A stretch of DNA of 64,000 nucleotides, taken from JAICYJ01 sp038212095 (GTDB taxonomy: Bacteria; Actinomycetota; Thermoleophilia; Gaiellales; JAICJC01). Position 1 is the first letter of the stretch. Each line of letters begins with the position of its first letter. Position numbers and translations under genes: made by a program. The stretch lies in assembly GCA_038212095.1 (NCBI GenBank), contig JBBQUW010000001.1, forward strand, positions 62,001 to 126,000. The letters are read 5' to 3'. Of the stretch, positions 55,526 through 63,421 are shown one piece after another. A model generated the notes under the pieces. It worked only from the letters and a program-made list of their open reading frames with translations. It made no database searches and was not told the origin of the DNA.

Positions 55526-56074
55526 GTGGGACGATTTGCCGTTGTGCTTGCGCTCACGCTAGTCGCCATCGGCGTGACGCCGTCGTCCGCCTCCGCGAAG
55601 GAAGGCGCTAAAGCCACGCTCACGACGAGCCTCCCACTGAATGCCAAACCAGGAGATCGGATCAAGGTCGCCTGGACGCTGTCGCTCGTGCAGAGCGGGG
55701 CACGCGTTCCGTTCGGCGCTTCCGGGGTTTTTGTCAGGCTCCGAAGCGCGTCACATGACTTAGCGACCTCGGCGTTCGCCCCCCAAGACAACGGCACGTA
55801 CAGCGCCATCGTTGTCGTCCCAGAAGGGGGGATTGGCGACGTTCAAATCGGCCTTCGTGGGACACCGTCCGACATGTTCTTCCCGATTACGAACGACCCC
55901 TTGCCCGGAGCTTTGCGAGCGACACCGCCACCTACCCCCGGCCAGCACCCCTCGAACATCTGGCCGCGTACCCTCCTTGCGATTGCAGGAGTGATCGGTG
56001 CCGTCGCGCTCTTGATCCTCGCCGCCCGCCGTCTTCGCGGCAGCCACAATCAAGCCGGTCACGTCAGACCCTAA
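55526..56074 (+). CDS. Secreted membrane-anchored protein
   Basis: A 182-residue protein with a signal peptide (LTLVAIGVTPSSASA), a beta-sandwich-like extracytoplasmic domain and a C-terminal membrane helix (about 150-170) with a basic tail. TACACT lies ten bases before GTG 55526. It is probably displayed on the outer face of the membrane. No family recognised. Confidence 0.65.
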   Translation: MGRFAVVLALTLVAIGVTPSSASAKEGAKATLTTSLPLNAKPGDRIKVAWTLSLVQSGARVPFGASGVFVRLRSASHDLATSAFAPQDNGTYSAIVVVPEGGIGDVQIGLRGTPSDMFFPITNDPLPGALRATPPPTPGQHPSNIWPRTLLAIAGVIGAVALLILAARRLRGSHNQAGHVRP

Positions 56075-56118
56075 CCAGCGCCCCATTGCCACGGACGATC
56101 TCAGATACTGGCGTTTCC

Positions 56119-56644
56119 ATGCGGCGCTTGTTGATCGCGGTGTTCGGGTGCCTGGTCGCCAGCGTCGTCGCATCGTGCTCATCCCACAGCAAACAGTCCA
56201 AGTTCGGGATCGTCTGGCGCAGCGTCAACCCCGTCAGTCCACTACGTGACGCGGTGTCCGGTGACGCGGCCGTCTGCCTCCTCGTTACACGCGGGCGACA
56301 CCAGCTTCAACCACGGCAACAGCAGCCTGCACGTCATCCTGTGGCCGCACGGCCACCTCCGCGCCGGACGACTGCCGGGCGGCGGCAGCTACGCGACCAT
56401 CCGAGCAGACGGCTCGATCTGGGCGAAGCTGGGCTGGTGGCGCTCAGTGCCAGGGACGCTTACCGTCACCGGGCAACGACTCGACGCGCCAGGCCCACCA
56501 TTCCACGCCGACGTAACGGCTGGATACGGCGACACAGGATTCCAACCAACAGGCGTCACCTTCCCCAGCACTGGCTGCTGGCAGGTGATCGGCCACATCG
56601 GCAACGCAAGGCTGAGCTTCACCGTCCTCGTCACCAAGATGTAG
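56119..56644 (+). pseudogene. Hypothetical lipoprotein, frameshifted
   Basis: The N-terminal part from ATG 56119 has a signal peptide with lipobox-like VVASC. The frame is left near 56280-56300, and the protein continues in another frame as SSLHAGDTSFNHGNSSLHV through a Gly/Trp-rich body to a stop at 56644. Joining the two gives a normal lipoprotein of about 175 residues. As read, frame 1 continues with Arg/Pro-rich nonsense. One indel explains it. Confidence 0.6.
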
Positions 56645-56815
56645 GCATCGTGCCGACCCAACTACCCCCAGCAAGCCGCACCCATCCAGCCGACCCCGAA
56701 GCACGCCCTCGGCGTCACTGCGCCGCCACAGCAGCCGCCCAGTGCCTGGAAGCTGGCTCACTGGTATGATTGCTCCGAGGCGTGTGGCGAAGGTTGGGAG
56801 TTTGGGGACGTGGGA

Positions 56816-57067
56816 ATGGTGGTTTTCGGAGTTGCGTGTGCGATGTCCTTCGTGGCAGGGGTCGGTATGCTTGCGTATCTTTCGCTCCACAGGCAGCGGA
56901 CGGCATGGCTACTTGCGCCGTCAATCGTCTTGATCGGGATACTGGCGTTGTCCTCGACTCATGCGAACTGGTTCTACTTATCGGTCTTCGTCACGGTAAG
57001 CTGGTTCGCGGGGTTGATCGTCGGGTCATTCGGTGCGGCTTGGGGGCAGTTGCTGCGGGGCCAGTGA
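56816..57067 (+). CDS. Small three-helix membrane protein, relative of the one at 16179
   Basis: An 83-residue protein (ATG 56816, or GTG 56810) with three hydrophobic helices. The C-terminal half aligns by eye with the protein at 16179-16502 (SW..GL.VG....W..LLRG). It may be a small family shared by the two accessory patches. Function unknown. Confidence 0.6.
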   Translation: MVVFGVACAMSFVAGVGMLAYLSLHRQRTAWLLAPSIVLIGILALSSTHANWFYLSVFVTVSWFAGLIVGSFGAAWGQLLRGQ

Positions 57068-57164
57068 AAGATGACCGATGGCGGCAGCCCGGTGACCAAT
57101 GGTCGAAGGCACCACGGGCAAGCAACCCGGTCAGCATCGCGGGTCGAAGAGCCGCACCGGCGCA

Positions 57165-57416
57165 TCACGACTCTGGTTCTGCGGAGATTGCGTCCCGTCG
57201 TGACCGCCGCGACCGTTGGACGCGCACTGGTATGACTACGACAGTCAGCCACACAATGACTCCACCAAGGAACAACCACCACGAGAACAACAAGCCGAAT
57301 GCTATGAGATACAGCGCAGTGCCCAAGCCCAGGAACGTTCGCACGAGCGCCGACACCGCCTCCGGTTTGTAGGCACGCTGTCGCGGGACAGCCCACGGGA
57401 GCGTCACAAAACACAC
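57165..57416 (-). CDS. Small membrane protein, start uncertain
   Basis: From GTG 57416 this is an 83-residue protein with two hydrophobic helices separated by a basic loop and a basic, acidic-ended tail. The frame is open well upstream, but that sequence is not protein-like. TATAAT occurs on the minus strand near 57510, about 95 bases upstream, and may be its promoter. Unknown family. Confidence 0.5.
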   Translation of the reverse strand: MCFVTLPWAVPRQRAYKPEAVSALVRTFLGLGTALYLIAFGLLFSWWLFLGGVIVWLTVVVIPVRVQRSRRSRRDAISAEPES

Positions 57417-57828
57417 CGTGCCCGCCCCGAAGGCGATACTGTGTACAACAAGTAATGATATGAAACGTGGTGAAAAACTTTGGCCCCAGGGTCTCGGAGT
57501 CAGGTGATTATAACCAAAGCCAGTAACTACGTCGCGGCCCAGGTGACGGGGCCCCTGGGAACGACGACGGCAACGTGACATCAGGCGGCTCTGGGTAAAA
57601 CTGGACGGCCTCCACCCCCTGGCACGCACCCTGCCGAGTTCGTCTAGGGGAGGTACCGCGATGATGAGCCTCCCGACCGCTCCAACGGCACATGCCCTCG
57701 CGTGTACGGGCTTTCCGTCCTCGTGGCCAAGCGAGGGTCTGAACGCCATTCTCCCGTGTTGTCGCTGCTGGAGACACCGAGCGCCATGTCGGTCTTGTGA
57801 GGGCGGGAGATTGGCTCTCATGCGGCTC
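57417..57828. other. Non-coding stretch with a TATAAT promoter and repeat remnant
   Basis: About 410 bases without a supported gene. It holds the minus-strand TATAAT near 57510 and an inverted CTTTGG/CCAAAG pair around it. A minus-strand partial copy of the dispersed repeat (GAGAATGGCGTTCAGA) lies near 57733-57755. Confidence 0.4.
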
Positions 57829-58776
57829 TCACGCCTCTGGTTGCGGGGAGGATGCTCGCCCCCCGCCAGTAGTCGTGAGCAGTTCATTCTGCGAGGGGAA
57901 GAAGTGATGATCTGCGTCCAGGGGATCGATCAGGCGATGTAGTCGGTCAGGGTCGGCCAGGCGAGCGATGAGGACGTCAACATCGACGCCATGGTCGAGA
58001 GGGACGGCGGGGTCGTTGGCGTAGCGGTCGAACTGGAATCTGGTGTCACGGCCACGGCCCTCGCGGTGGACGTGGACGAGGCCGGAGTGGTCGCAGGGGA
58101 ACGATTTCCAGAAGTTGTAGCCGCTCTGGAGGATGACGCCGACGCCGGGTACCTCTCGGATTTGCCCTTCGTCATCGACGACCTGCTTCGTGGCGAGCGT
58201 GAGGCCGGTGGCCTTGGGGTTGTCGAACTCTGCCGCGACCGCGATCTGGTACTGCCGCGCCTGGAGTCTCCAGCGGCGGGAGATGATATCGGTGCCGTCG
58301 TCTGGCACGATGAAGCTGGCGAACACGGGCAGCGTGTAGCCGCCCACCTCCTCTCGGCCGAGGCGCAGCTTGTCGTGCAACCACACTTCCTGCGGCTGGC
58401 TCAGGAGGCGGACGTAGCGTAGCTTCCTACTGTTCCAGCCGATCCGAGCCACGCCATCGATCTGCTCGTGGTGGCGCAGGCGACTGGCCTTGCGCTCGTG
58501 TTGCGCTTCCAGCTTCTCCTCCTCCTGGCGCTCCAGCCGTGCTTCGAGCTTGGCCTCCTCCTGGCGTCCGCGGCACGCGCTGCCTTTCGCGGCAGCAGAT
58601 GGACTGGGCTTGGCAGTATCGGACGGTGTTGCATAGATGTTCGGTCGTCGCAGTCCCACGAGGAACTCGAACGGCACCCCGACCCCCCTCCACTGCAACC
58701 GCCGCTTTCCCGCCTCGGTACGAGACACGGTCTCGCCCCCTGGCCGCTTGTGCCTCTCGATCAACCCGCGATCCAC
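57829..58776 (-). CDS. Hypothetical protein with winged-helix-like N-terminus and coiled coil
   Basis: A 315-residue protein. The N-terminus (DRGLIERHKRPGGETVSRTE) looks like the second half of a winged helix; the codons just upstream read AYRDVKWLV in the same frame but meet a TGA, so the domain may be truncated or frameshifted. A charged coiled coil follows (about 70-105, EEAKLEARLERQEEE), then a beta-rich region. Lying in the element, it could be a replication or mobilisation accessory protein; I do not recognise it. Confidence 0.55.
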   Translation of the reverse strand: MDRGLIERHKRPGGETVSRTEAGKRRLQWRGVGVPFEFLVGLRRPNIYATPSDTAKPSPSAAAKGSACRGRQEEAKLEARLERQEEEKLEAQHERKASRLRHHEQIDGVARIGWNSRKLRYVRLLSQPQEVWLHDKLRLGREEVGGYTLPVFASFIVPDDGTDIISRRWRLQARQYQIAVAAEFDNPKATGLTLATKQVVDDEGQIREVPGVGVILQSGYNFWKSFPCDHSGLVHVHREGRGRDTRFQFDRYANDPAVPLDHGVDVDVLIARLADPDRLHRLIDPLDADHHFFPSQNELLTTTGGGRASSPQPEA

Positions 58777-59245
58777 AAGCCATTTGACATCCCTGTATGC
58801 CGCAGAGCGTCAGGGGGTACGAGTGTCACTTTGGCAACGCGTTACCCGGATGACCGTCACCGCGTGCCGACTCAGGCTCGCGCGTCAGACCCCGAGCTAC
58901 GAGCAGTTCCCGGTGCAGACTCGCAAGTGGATCGCACTGGTTGGCGGGTAGCGGCCGGTGACTTTTACCCAGCCCGGCGCGGTGGCACCCGCGTCGTGCG
59001 CTGTTGCTTCGACCGCCACGGCCCAGTCAGCTTGGTCGCCGAGCCGGGGGTGGGATTCTCTGCCGCCACTAGTAGATCGTTTCGCTCGACGAAACACGCC
59101 GGACTCGGCCATCTTCGCGGACAGCGTGCGGTAATACCGGGACAGCACCTGGATGCTTTCACATAACCCTGGTGAGCCGATTGGAGCGACGGGGCGAGGT
59201 CGCCGCAGCGCACCGCTATGTCGGAGAGCCGCTACGACGTAGGCG
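58777..59245. other. Region without a clear gene
   Basis: About 470 bases. A minus-strand frame (MAESGVFRRAKR...) has weak protein-like composition, and the lost N-terminus of the gene at 57829 may extend to about 58850. I cannot support a distinct gene. Confidence 0.35.
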
Positions 59246-59557
59246 TCACGTCTGGCGCTTCGACTCCACAGCCCACCACCCTTGTAAGGCGTCGATGAGG
59301 CCGGTCGCCCTATCCCCAAAGCCCGGCCCGAGCCCGTAGTCCTCGTCCAGCATCGTTTCTATGAAGGCCGCGATCTCTGCCGAGGATTCGCCACGTTGGA
59401 TACGTCCCAGGACTGGCAAGACGAGATCGTCGTACTCATCCCGGATTCCGTCGATAGTGTCGTCCCCTGGTTTGAGCGGGTGAAAGACACTCAGAGGATC
59501 CCAAGCGACGAACGCCGCACGCACTGCCGACTCTCTCGCCTTCATGATCGCGGACAT
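59246..59557 (-). CDS. Small hypothetical protein
   Basis: A 103-residue acidic soluble protein. The pattern YDDLVLPVLGRIQRGESSAEIAAF followed by LGPGFGDR recalls small DUF1871-like cytosolic proteins, but the match is loose. ATG 59557 has GATACT six bases upstream, which selects it over upstream in-frame starts. Confidence 0.65.
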   Translation of the reverse strand: MSAIMKARESAVRAAFVAWDPLSVFHPLKPGDDTIDGIRDEYDDLVLPVLGRIQRGESSAEIAAFIETMLDEDYGLGPGFGDRATGLIDALQGWWAVESKRQT

Positions 59558-59690
59558 AAGCGCAGTATCGCAAGGACGAAGAAGCCTCGCTCGAGGCCGC
59601 CTCAGCCCGGACTGTAAGCAAGTGCGCCTCGCGCCGGGCTGTGAAGTCCCGCAAGCGCCGAGACAAGGCACCACCAGTGCATCACCGCGA

Positions 59691-59720
59691 GGGCGGCAGA
59701 ATGGCGCTCAGAGCGTCAGG
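59691..59720 (+). repeat. Dispersed GGCAGAATGGCGCTCAGA repeat, copy 2
   Basis: GGGCGGCAGAATGGCGCTCA followed by GAGCGTCAGG. The part GCGCTCAGAGCG is a near-palindrome that can fold as a small hairpin. The same unit recurs at 60663, 61717 (partial) and 61974, with substitutions that keep G-C or G-U pairing in the arms. Confidence 0.65.
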
Positions 59721-59801
59721 GTGCGGGGGAGTGTCACTATGACTGGCGATGGTGTCGCCAGGTGTTGTCGCAGCCTGTAGCCAGCTTGCAGGCTCTCGTG
59801 T

Positions 59802-59963
59802 TTAGCGTCTGTGGGATCGTCGCCACCACGTTCTGGCGAATCCGACGATCACGAGTACGGCACCGGCGATGAGCAGGACGGAAGCGTTGATGATGACCCC
59901 GACCAGGATGAGCGCATCCCCGGCGAGCATCACCCGATCCATTCGTTTCAGCCGCTCCAGCAT
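59802..59963 (-). CDS. Small membrane protein (53 residues)
   Basis: ATG 59963 is preceded by TAAGAT with a six-base spacer. The product has a basic N-terminus (MLERLKRMDR), two adjoining hydrophobic helices (about 11-42) and a basic end (WWRRSHRR). The short length, promoter geometry and clear topology support a real small membrane protein. Confidence 0.55.
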   Translation of the reverse strand: MLERLKRMDRVMLAGDALILVGVIINASVLLIAGAVLVIVGFARTWWRRSHRR

Positions 59964-60003
59964 CGGGCCATCTTACCGGGCGATGGGATCTCGAGGCGCG
60001 CGT

Positions 60004-60097
60004 GCGGCCGTTCATCGACGTTGCCGCTGGCGAGGCTCATTTCTCAGCGGGGAGTCCTCATTCTCAACTCGGCAGGGGGCCTTGCGGGGGTGGGGTG
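60004..60097. repeat. About 95-bp repeat, copy A
   Basis: Nearly identical to 63221-63316, direct orientation. Starts GCGGCCGTTCATCGACGTTG and ends in a G-rich tract. The differences are in homopolymer lengths (TTT/TT, five or six G, and the final G runs) plus a substitution. Non-coding in both places. Confidence 0.8.
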
Positions 60098-60223
60098 CCG
60101 TCTGGTTTGACTGGAGCAACCTGACAGCCCGCTGGCGTCCTTGCCGAGGAGGATGACTGGCGGCAGATCGAAGATGAGCCGGACAACGCCTGAGGAAGAG
60201 ACGCAGTCCGGCTCTTGATCTGG

Positions 60224-60527
60224 CTATACGGCGGTCAGTATGCCGGTTTCGACTTCGTCGTAGTAGGAGATCGACAGGGAGTCAATCTCGACGCCCGCTT
60301 TGCCCATCGCGTCCTTTCAACTCGGGCATGGCAAAGAGTGCTCGTGCCGCCTGCTGGGAGTCGAAGGTGTGCGTGATGACGATCTCATTGGGATCTTCGG
60401 TCGAACGCATCACCTGGTGGGCGCGCACGCCGTGCTCGACCTGATGTGGCTTGAAACTGTCGTAGATTGGCTTCCACGCGTCGAAGTCGGCGACTCGGTG
60501 GCGGACAAGTGCGATGGTGCTCGGCAT
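60224..60527 (-). CDS. ABM-like (monooxygenase/cyclase-fold) protein, frameshifted
   Basis: An about 100-residue dimeric alpha/beta-barrel type protein (VRHRVADFDAWKPIYDSF, ITHTFDSQQAARALF). The frame breaks at GAGTTGAAAGGACG near 60313. Removing one A restores DAMGKAGVEIDSLSISYYDE to a TAG at 60224-60226, a natural ending. ATG 60527 has a GGGGG Shine-Dalgarno-like run. A remnant of a related gene lies at 62161. Substrate unknown. Confidence 0.7.
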
Positions 60528-60662
60528 GAAATGCCCCCTTTCGGGGCGGGGTGCCCGGCTGCGAAGAAACGGGCCTCAGGAGAAGCGCGCAACGAGGCGG
60601 TACGCAGCACCCTACTCCTACCAAGTCCACAATACGGCGGCATCGACCGCCATCTCCGCGAC

Positions 60663-60690
60663 GGGGCAGAATGGCGCTCAGAGCGCCAGG
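60663..60690 (+). repeat. Dispersed GGCAGAATGGCGCTCAGA repeat, copy 3
   Basis: GGGGCAGAATGGCGCTCAGA then GCGCCAGG; GGCGCTCAGAGCGCC is a perfect hairpin with a CAG-type loop. Flanks CATCTCCGCGA before and GGCGACCTCGTAGT after are shared with other copies. Confidence 0.65.
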
Positions 60691-60751
60691 CGACCTCGTA
60701 GTCACATCCGGCCAGGGAGCCGGGGAAGCCCGCGTCCTGACACAGGGAGGG

Positions 60752-61153
60752 CTAGACCGCCCAGGGCGGCGGCTTGTCTGCCTTGTTGGCACTGCGTAGT
60801 TGGAGGTAGCGCCGACTCAACGTCGGCTTTAGGGTGCTGGCGACGAGGAGGGAGTGGTTGATCCTGCGCATCGACGCGAGCAGCGACCTACCTGTCTGGA
60901 ACGCACCCGGCTGCTCCGGGCACCTCGATGTGAGGCCCGTGCAGCTAAAGCGAGCGGCCCGCCACTCAGCCACAAGTTTCTTCTCCGTGCCAGCATCAAC
61001 ACCGCGTGGATGATTCGCGGCGCTCGCCCAGTTCTTCCCGCCCACGCCAACGGTCGCGTGGTTTGAGGCGGAATGCGAGGAGCTTCCTAAGCATCCCGCG
61101 CACAGCATCGCCACTGCTACGAGCACTCCAAGTGATAAGGCGCGATTACTCAA
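60752..61153 (-). CDS. Hypothetical lipoprotein
   Basis: A 133-residue protein with signal peptide and lipobox LCAGC (Cys about residue 21), then a helical polar domain. The start is TTG 61153 with GGAGG eight bases upstream, and CATAAT further up may be the -10. The lipoprotein would be outside the membrane. Unknown function. Confidence 0.65.
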   Translation of the reverse strand: MSNRALSLGVLVAVAMLCAGCLGSSSHSASNHATVGVGGKNWASAANHPRGVDAGTEKKLVAEWRAARFSCTGLTSRCPEQPGAFQTGRSLLASMRRINHSLLVASTLKPTLSRRYLQLRSANKADKPPPWAV

Positions 61154-61299
61154 CGTTGGTTCCTCCGAATCCCATTATGCCACGTCGCCGAGTCAGACCG
61201 CCAGGAGTTCGCCTGGGTTCGCAGAGCCGCTCAAGTGCCCGGCCGCCGCCTAGCAGGACTCGTCTAGCCCAATGTTTGGCGCGAGTGTACAATGGCGTC

Positions 61300-61596
61300 G
61301 TGAAAAGGCTGCGCGTTGCACTGATCGCCCTTTCGCTGATCGCGTTGTCAGCCGTCGCGCTTGCCTGGTTGCACAACGTTGGCCAGTCGTCAGCGAGGCG
61401 ATATCCCACAGTAGAGAAGCAGCTTGCCGACTGGAAGCACACCCACCCGGACTTCACCTGCGGTGTGGTGCAACGGACGTCTCGCTACACGGTCTTCGTC
61501 TCATGCACCAAGGGTGTCGGGAATACCAGCGATCTAGCCATGGTCGGGTTCTTCACCCCATCCGCTCCGGCGTCGATGCGGGCAGTGGGCCGCTAG
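61300..61596 (+). CDS. Small secreted or anchored protein
   Basis: A 98-residue protein with a hydrophobic N-terminal helix (ALIALSLIALSAVALAWL) and an extracytoplasmic domain with two Cys (FTCGVV, VSCTKG) that may pair. GTG 61300 has TACAAT exactly six bases upstream, fixing the start. No family recognised. Confidence 0.7.
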   Translation: MKRLRVALIALSLIALSAVALAWLHNVGQSSARRYPTVEKQLADWKHTHPDFTCGVVQRTSRYTVFVSCTKGVGNTSDLAMVGFFTPSAPASMRAVGR

Positions 61597-61881
61597 GTCA
61601 GGGTCACGAGTAGTAACAGCACCACTGTGTCGGCCAGCTACCATTGTGGCCGGTACCAGTCGCTCGGTAAGGCCACGCAGGCGGCAAGCTAAGGATCGCC
61701 CCCTGCATCTCCGCGAGGGCGGCAGAATGGCGAACGATGCGAGTGCCGCAACGATCACCAGCCAGACGACGCAGAGGATCACCCACTGCCTAAGACTCTG
61801 TACGCGAAGTGCAAACGGAATCGTGAACAAGCCAACGCCCACCAACCACCCCGCGCCTTGAGGGCCACGATGAATAATCAC
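61534..61881 (-). CDS. Membrane protein with doubtful C-terminus
   Basis: GTG 61881 has TATGCT six bases upstream. The first 60 residues hold two hydrophobic helices (WLVGVGLFTIPFAL and VILCVVWLVIVAALASFAIL). After AILPPS the sequence becomes Arg/Cys/His-rich and runs through a partial dispersed repeat (61717-61732), so the original C-terminus was probably replaced or frameshifted. Confidence 0.45.
   Translation of the reverse strand: MIIHRGPQGAGWLVGVGLFTIPFALRVQSLRQWVILCVVWLVIVAALASFAILPPSRRCRGRSLACRLRGLTERLVPATMVAGRHSGAVTTRDPDLAAHCPHRRRSGWGEEPDHG
61717..61732 (+). repeat. Dispersed repeat, partial copy 4
   Basis: GGGCGGCAGAATGGCG preceded by CATCTCCGCGA, the left half of the dispersed unit; the right half is absent. 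It lies within the 3' part of the membrane-protein frame on the other strand. Confidence 0.55.
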
Positions 61882-61973
61882 ACTTCCAGCATACGCCGAA
61901 TCCCACACCCGGACAGGGGTTCACCGACGACGGGCGCGTCGGCGCAAAGCAGCGACTGCCATCCTTCCTGCCA

Positions 61974-62003
61974 GGGCGGCAGAATGGCGTTCAGAGCGCC
62001 AGG
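61974..62003 (+). repeat. Dispersed GGCAGAATGGCGTTCAGA repeat, copy 5
   Basis: AGGGCGGCAGAATGGCGTTC followed by AGAGCGCCAGG, then GCGATCTTGTAGTGTCAC as at other copies. GGCGTTCAGAGCGCC keeps pairing by a G-U change. Confidence 0.65.
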
Positions 62004-62160
62004 CGATCTTGTAGTGTCACATCATGTCGCGCTGGTGGTGGTGTCGCAGATCTTCGGCCAGCTTACGGCGACCGTCCTGGCGATGACCGAGGCGGTCAAA
62101 GCGCAGAATGCTGAGGCGAGGGAGCTTCGGGGTCGGCTGGGTCGAGTCAGATAAGGGTTC

Positions 62161-62307
62161 ATCATCGCGGCATTCATCATCACCAGGATCCAGGTGGGCG
62201 ACTACGACTCTTGGCGTGCCATGTTCGACCAGGATCGTCCGCGTGCCCGCGAGCATGCCACCGCCGTGCGGGGCCCGCAGCTTGTCGCCATCGGACGCCC
62301 AGGGTAG
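62161..62307 (+). pseudogene. ABM-like gene remnant
   Basis: A 48-codon frame reading AAFIITRIQVGDYDSWRAMF, then a basic helix and a stop at 62305-62307. It resembles the first half of the ABM-like protein family seen at 60224-60527. There is no start codon after the upstream in-frame TAA, and the second half is missing, so it is a fragment. Confidence 0.5.
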
Positions 62308-62380
62308 CCGCACGCTCAAACGGTAGGAGGTGGATTCAAGGCGGTATACGCTGGACGCCGCTGGTTGCTTGAAGGCGCGG

Positions 62381-63031
62381 TCATCCTGATAACCGTTTGA
62401 CCTCGGCCCTCGCCGATTCCCTGAGATCTTGCAGTGACTTTACAGGCGCGCCGTCGCGCCACACGGGGAAGGTCAGCCAGTCAACCACTTTGCGGCCACT
62501 GATGACCCGGACGCGGGCGCTGGATTCGTGAGGGTCGTCGCGGGTTCGCTGTAGATCCATCGACCCGAGACATCTTCCATCCGCGAGGGGGCGGCTTGCG
62601 GCTCGCACCTCGTCCTGTATGGCCGATGTGGCATCGGCCTCGAACCGCTCCCAGGGCCGCGGGGCGAGGGCGCTCAGTGCGTGTGCTGCGAGTTCGCGGG
62701 CGTGCTGCCACTCATCGGCCGACTCAAGCAGTTCGGCGATGGTTCCACCGGGAGAGGCTCGGTATGACTCTGAGGGCAGGGCCAGGAGATAGGCGTGGAG
62801 TTCCCGAACCGATGTCTCGGCGTCTGGCGTGATTTCGTCTGGAACTGCCATGGATAACCCGAGCATGCGGTCGTCGAGGCTCATCATGAGTTCATCGACC
62901 CCAACGCCCTGGGCGGTCAACCACGCCGCCTGTGCAGCAGCAGGTTGACCAAGGCGCGCAACCTCGTCGATCAGAAACACCCGGTAGGTTTGAGCGTCAA
63001 AGGTGAACAGATCGGGATCGTTGTCGCTCAC
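62381..63031 (-). CDS. Hypothetical cytoplasmic protein
   Basis: A 216-residue acidic, helical protein. The N-terminal 100 residues (TYRVFLIDEVARLGQPAAAQAAWL and MLGLSMAVPDEITPDAE) have ordinary soluble composition. GTG 63031 has TATCGT nine bases upstream; the upstream open frame is not protein-like. No family recognised. Confidence 0.6.
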   Translation of the reverse strand: MSDNDPDLFTFDAQTYRVFLIDEVARLGQPAAAQAAWLTAQGVGVDELMMSLDDRMLGLSMAVPDEITPDAETSVRELHAYLLALPSESYRASPGGTIAELLESADEWQHARELAAHALSALAPRPWERFEADATSAIQDEVRAASRPLADGRCLGSMDLQRTRDDPHESSARVRVISGRKVVDWLTFPVWRDGAPVKSLQDLRESARAEVKRLSG

Positions 63032-63220
63032 GCTCGAACGACGATACTCCTGCCTGCACAGCCGTGCCCGGCCACGAACTACGACCATCAGGAGGGCGCG
63101 CCACACCCGGCCAATCTGGCACAGCACCTGCGTCCCGCTACGAGCCGCCTCAACGCTCTCCCGGACTCGCAGCGTCAGGACGACGGCGAGCACCCGGACA
63201 GAGGTACAACGACACGACCG

Positions 63221-63316
63221 CCGCGGCCGTTCATCGACGTTGCCGCTGGCGAGGCTCATTCTCAGCGGGGAGTCCTCATTCTCAACTCGGCAGGGGGGCC
63301 TTGCAGGGGGTGGGGG
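63221..63316. repeat. About 95-bp repeat, copy B
   Basis: Direct copy of 60004-60097, about 3.2 kb apart. It lies between a hypothetical gene and the membrane protein at 63422. See copy A for the differences. Confidence 0.8.
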
Positions 63317-63421
63317 TGTGACTCTCGTTTTGAGCGAAGCCTCCCGCCAGGGCCTTGTGTTCATTGACTCTAACTGCTGGCCGAGGTGCTTTTCTGACCC
63401 TACCCACGGTATCATTGGCAG

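Noticed and set aside
58897..59319. Minus-strand frame of 140 residues
   Set aside because: Most of it is Arg/Ser-rich and lacks a promoter or Shine-Dalgarno; only a short part looks protein-like, not enough to call a gene.
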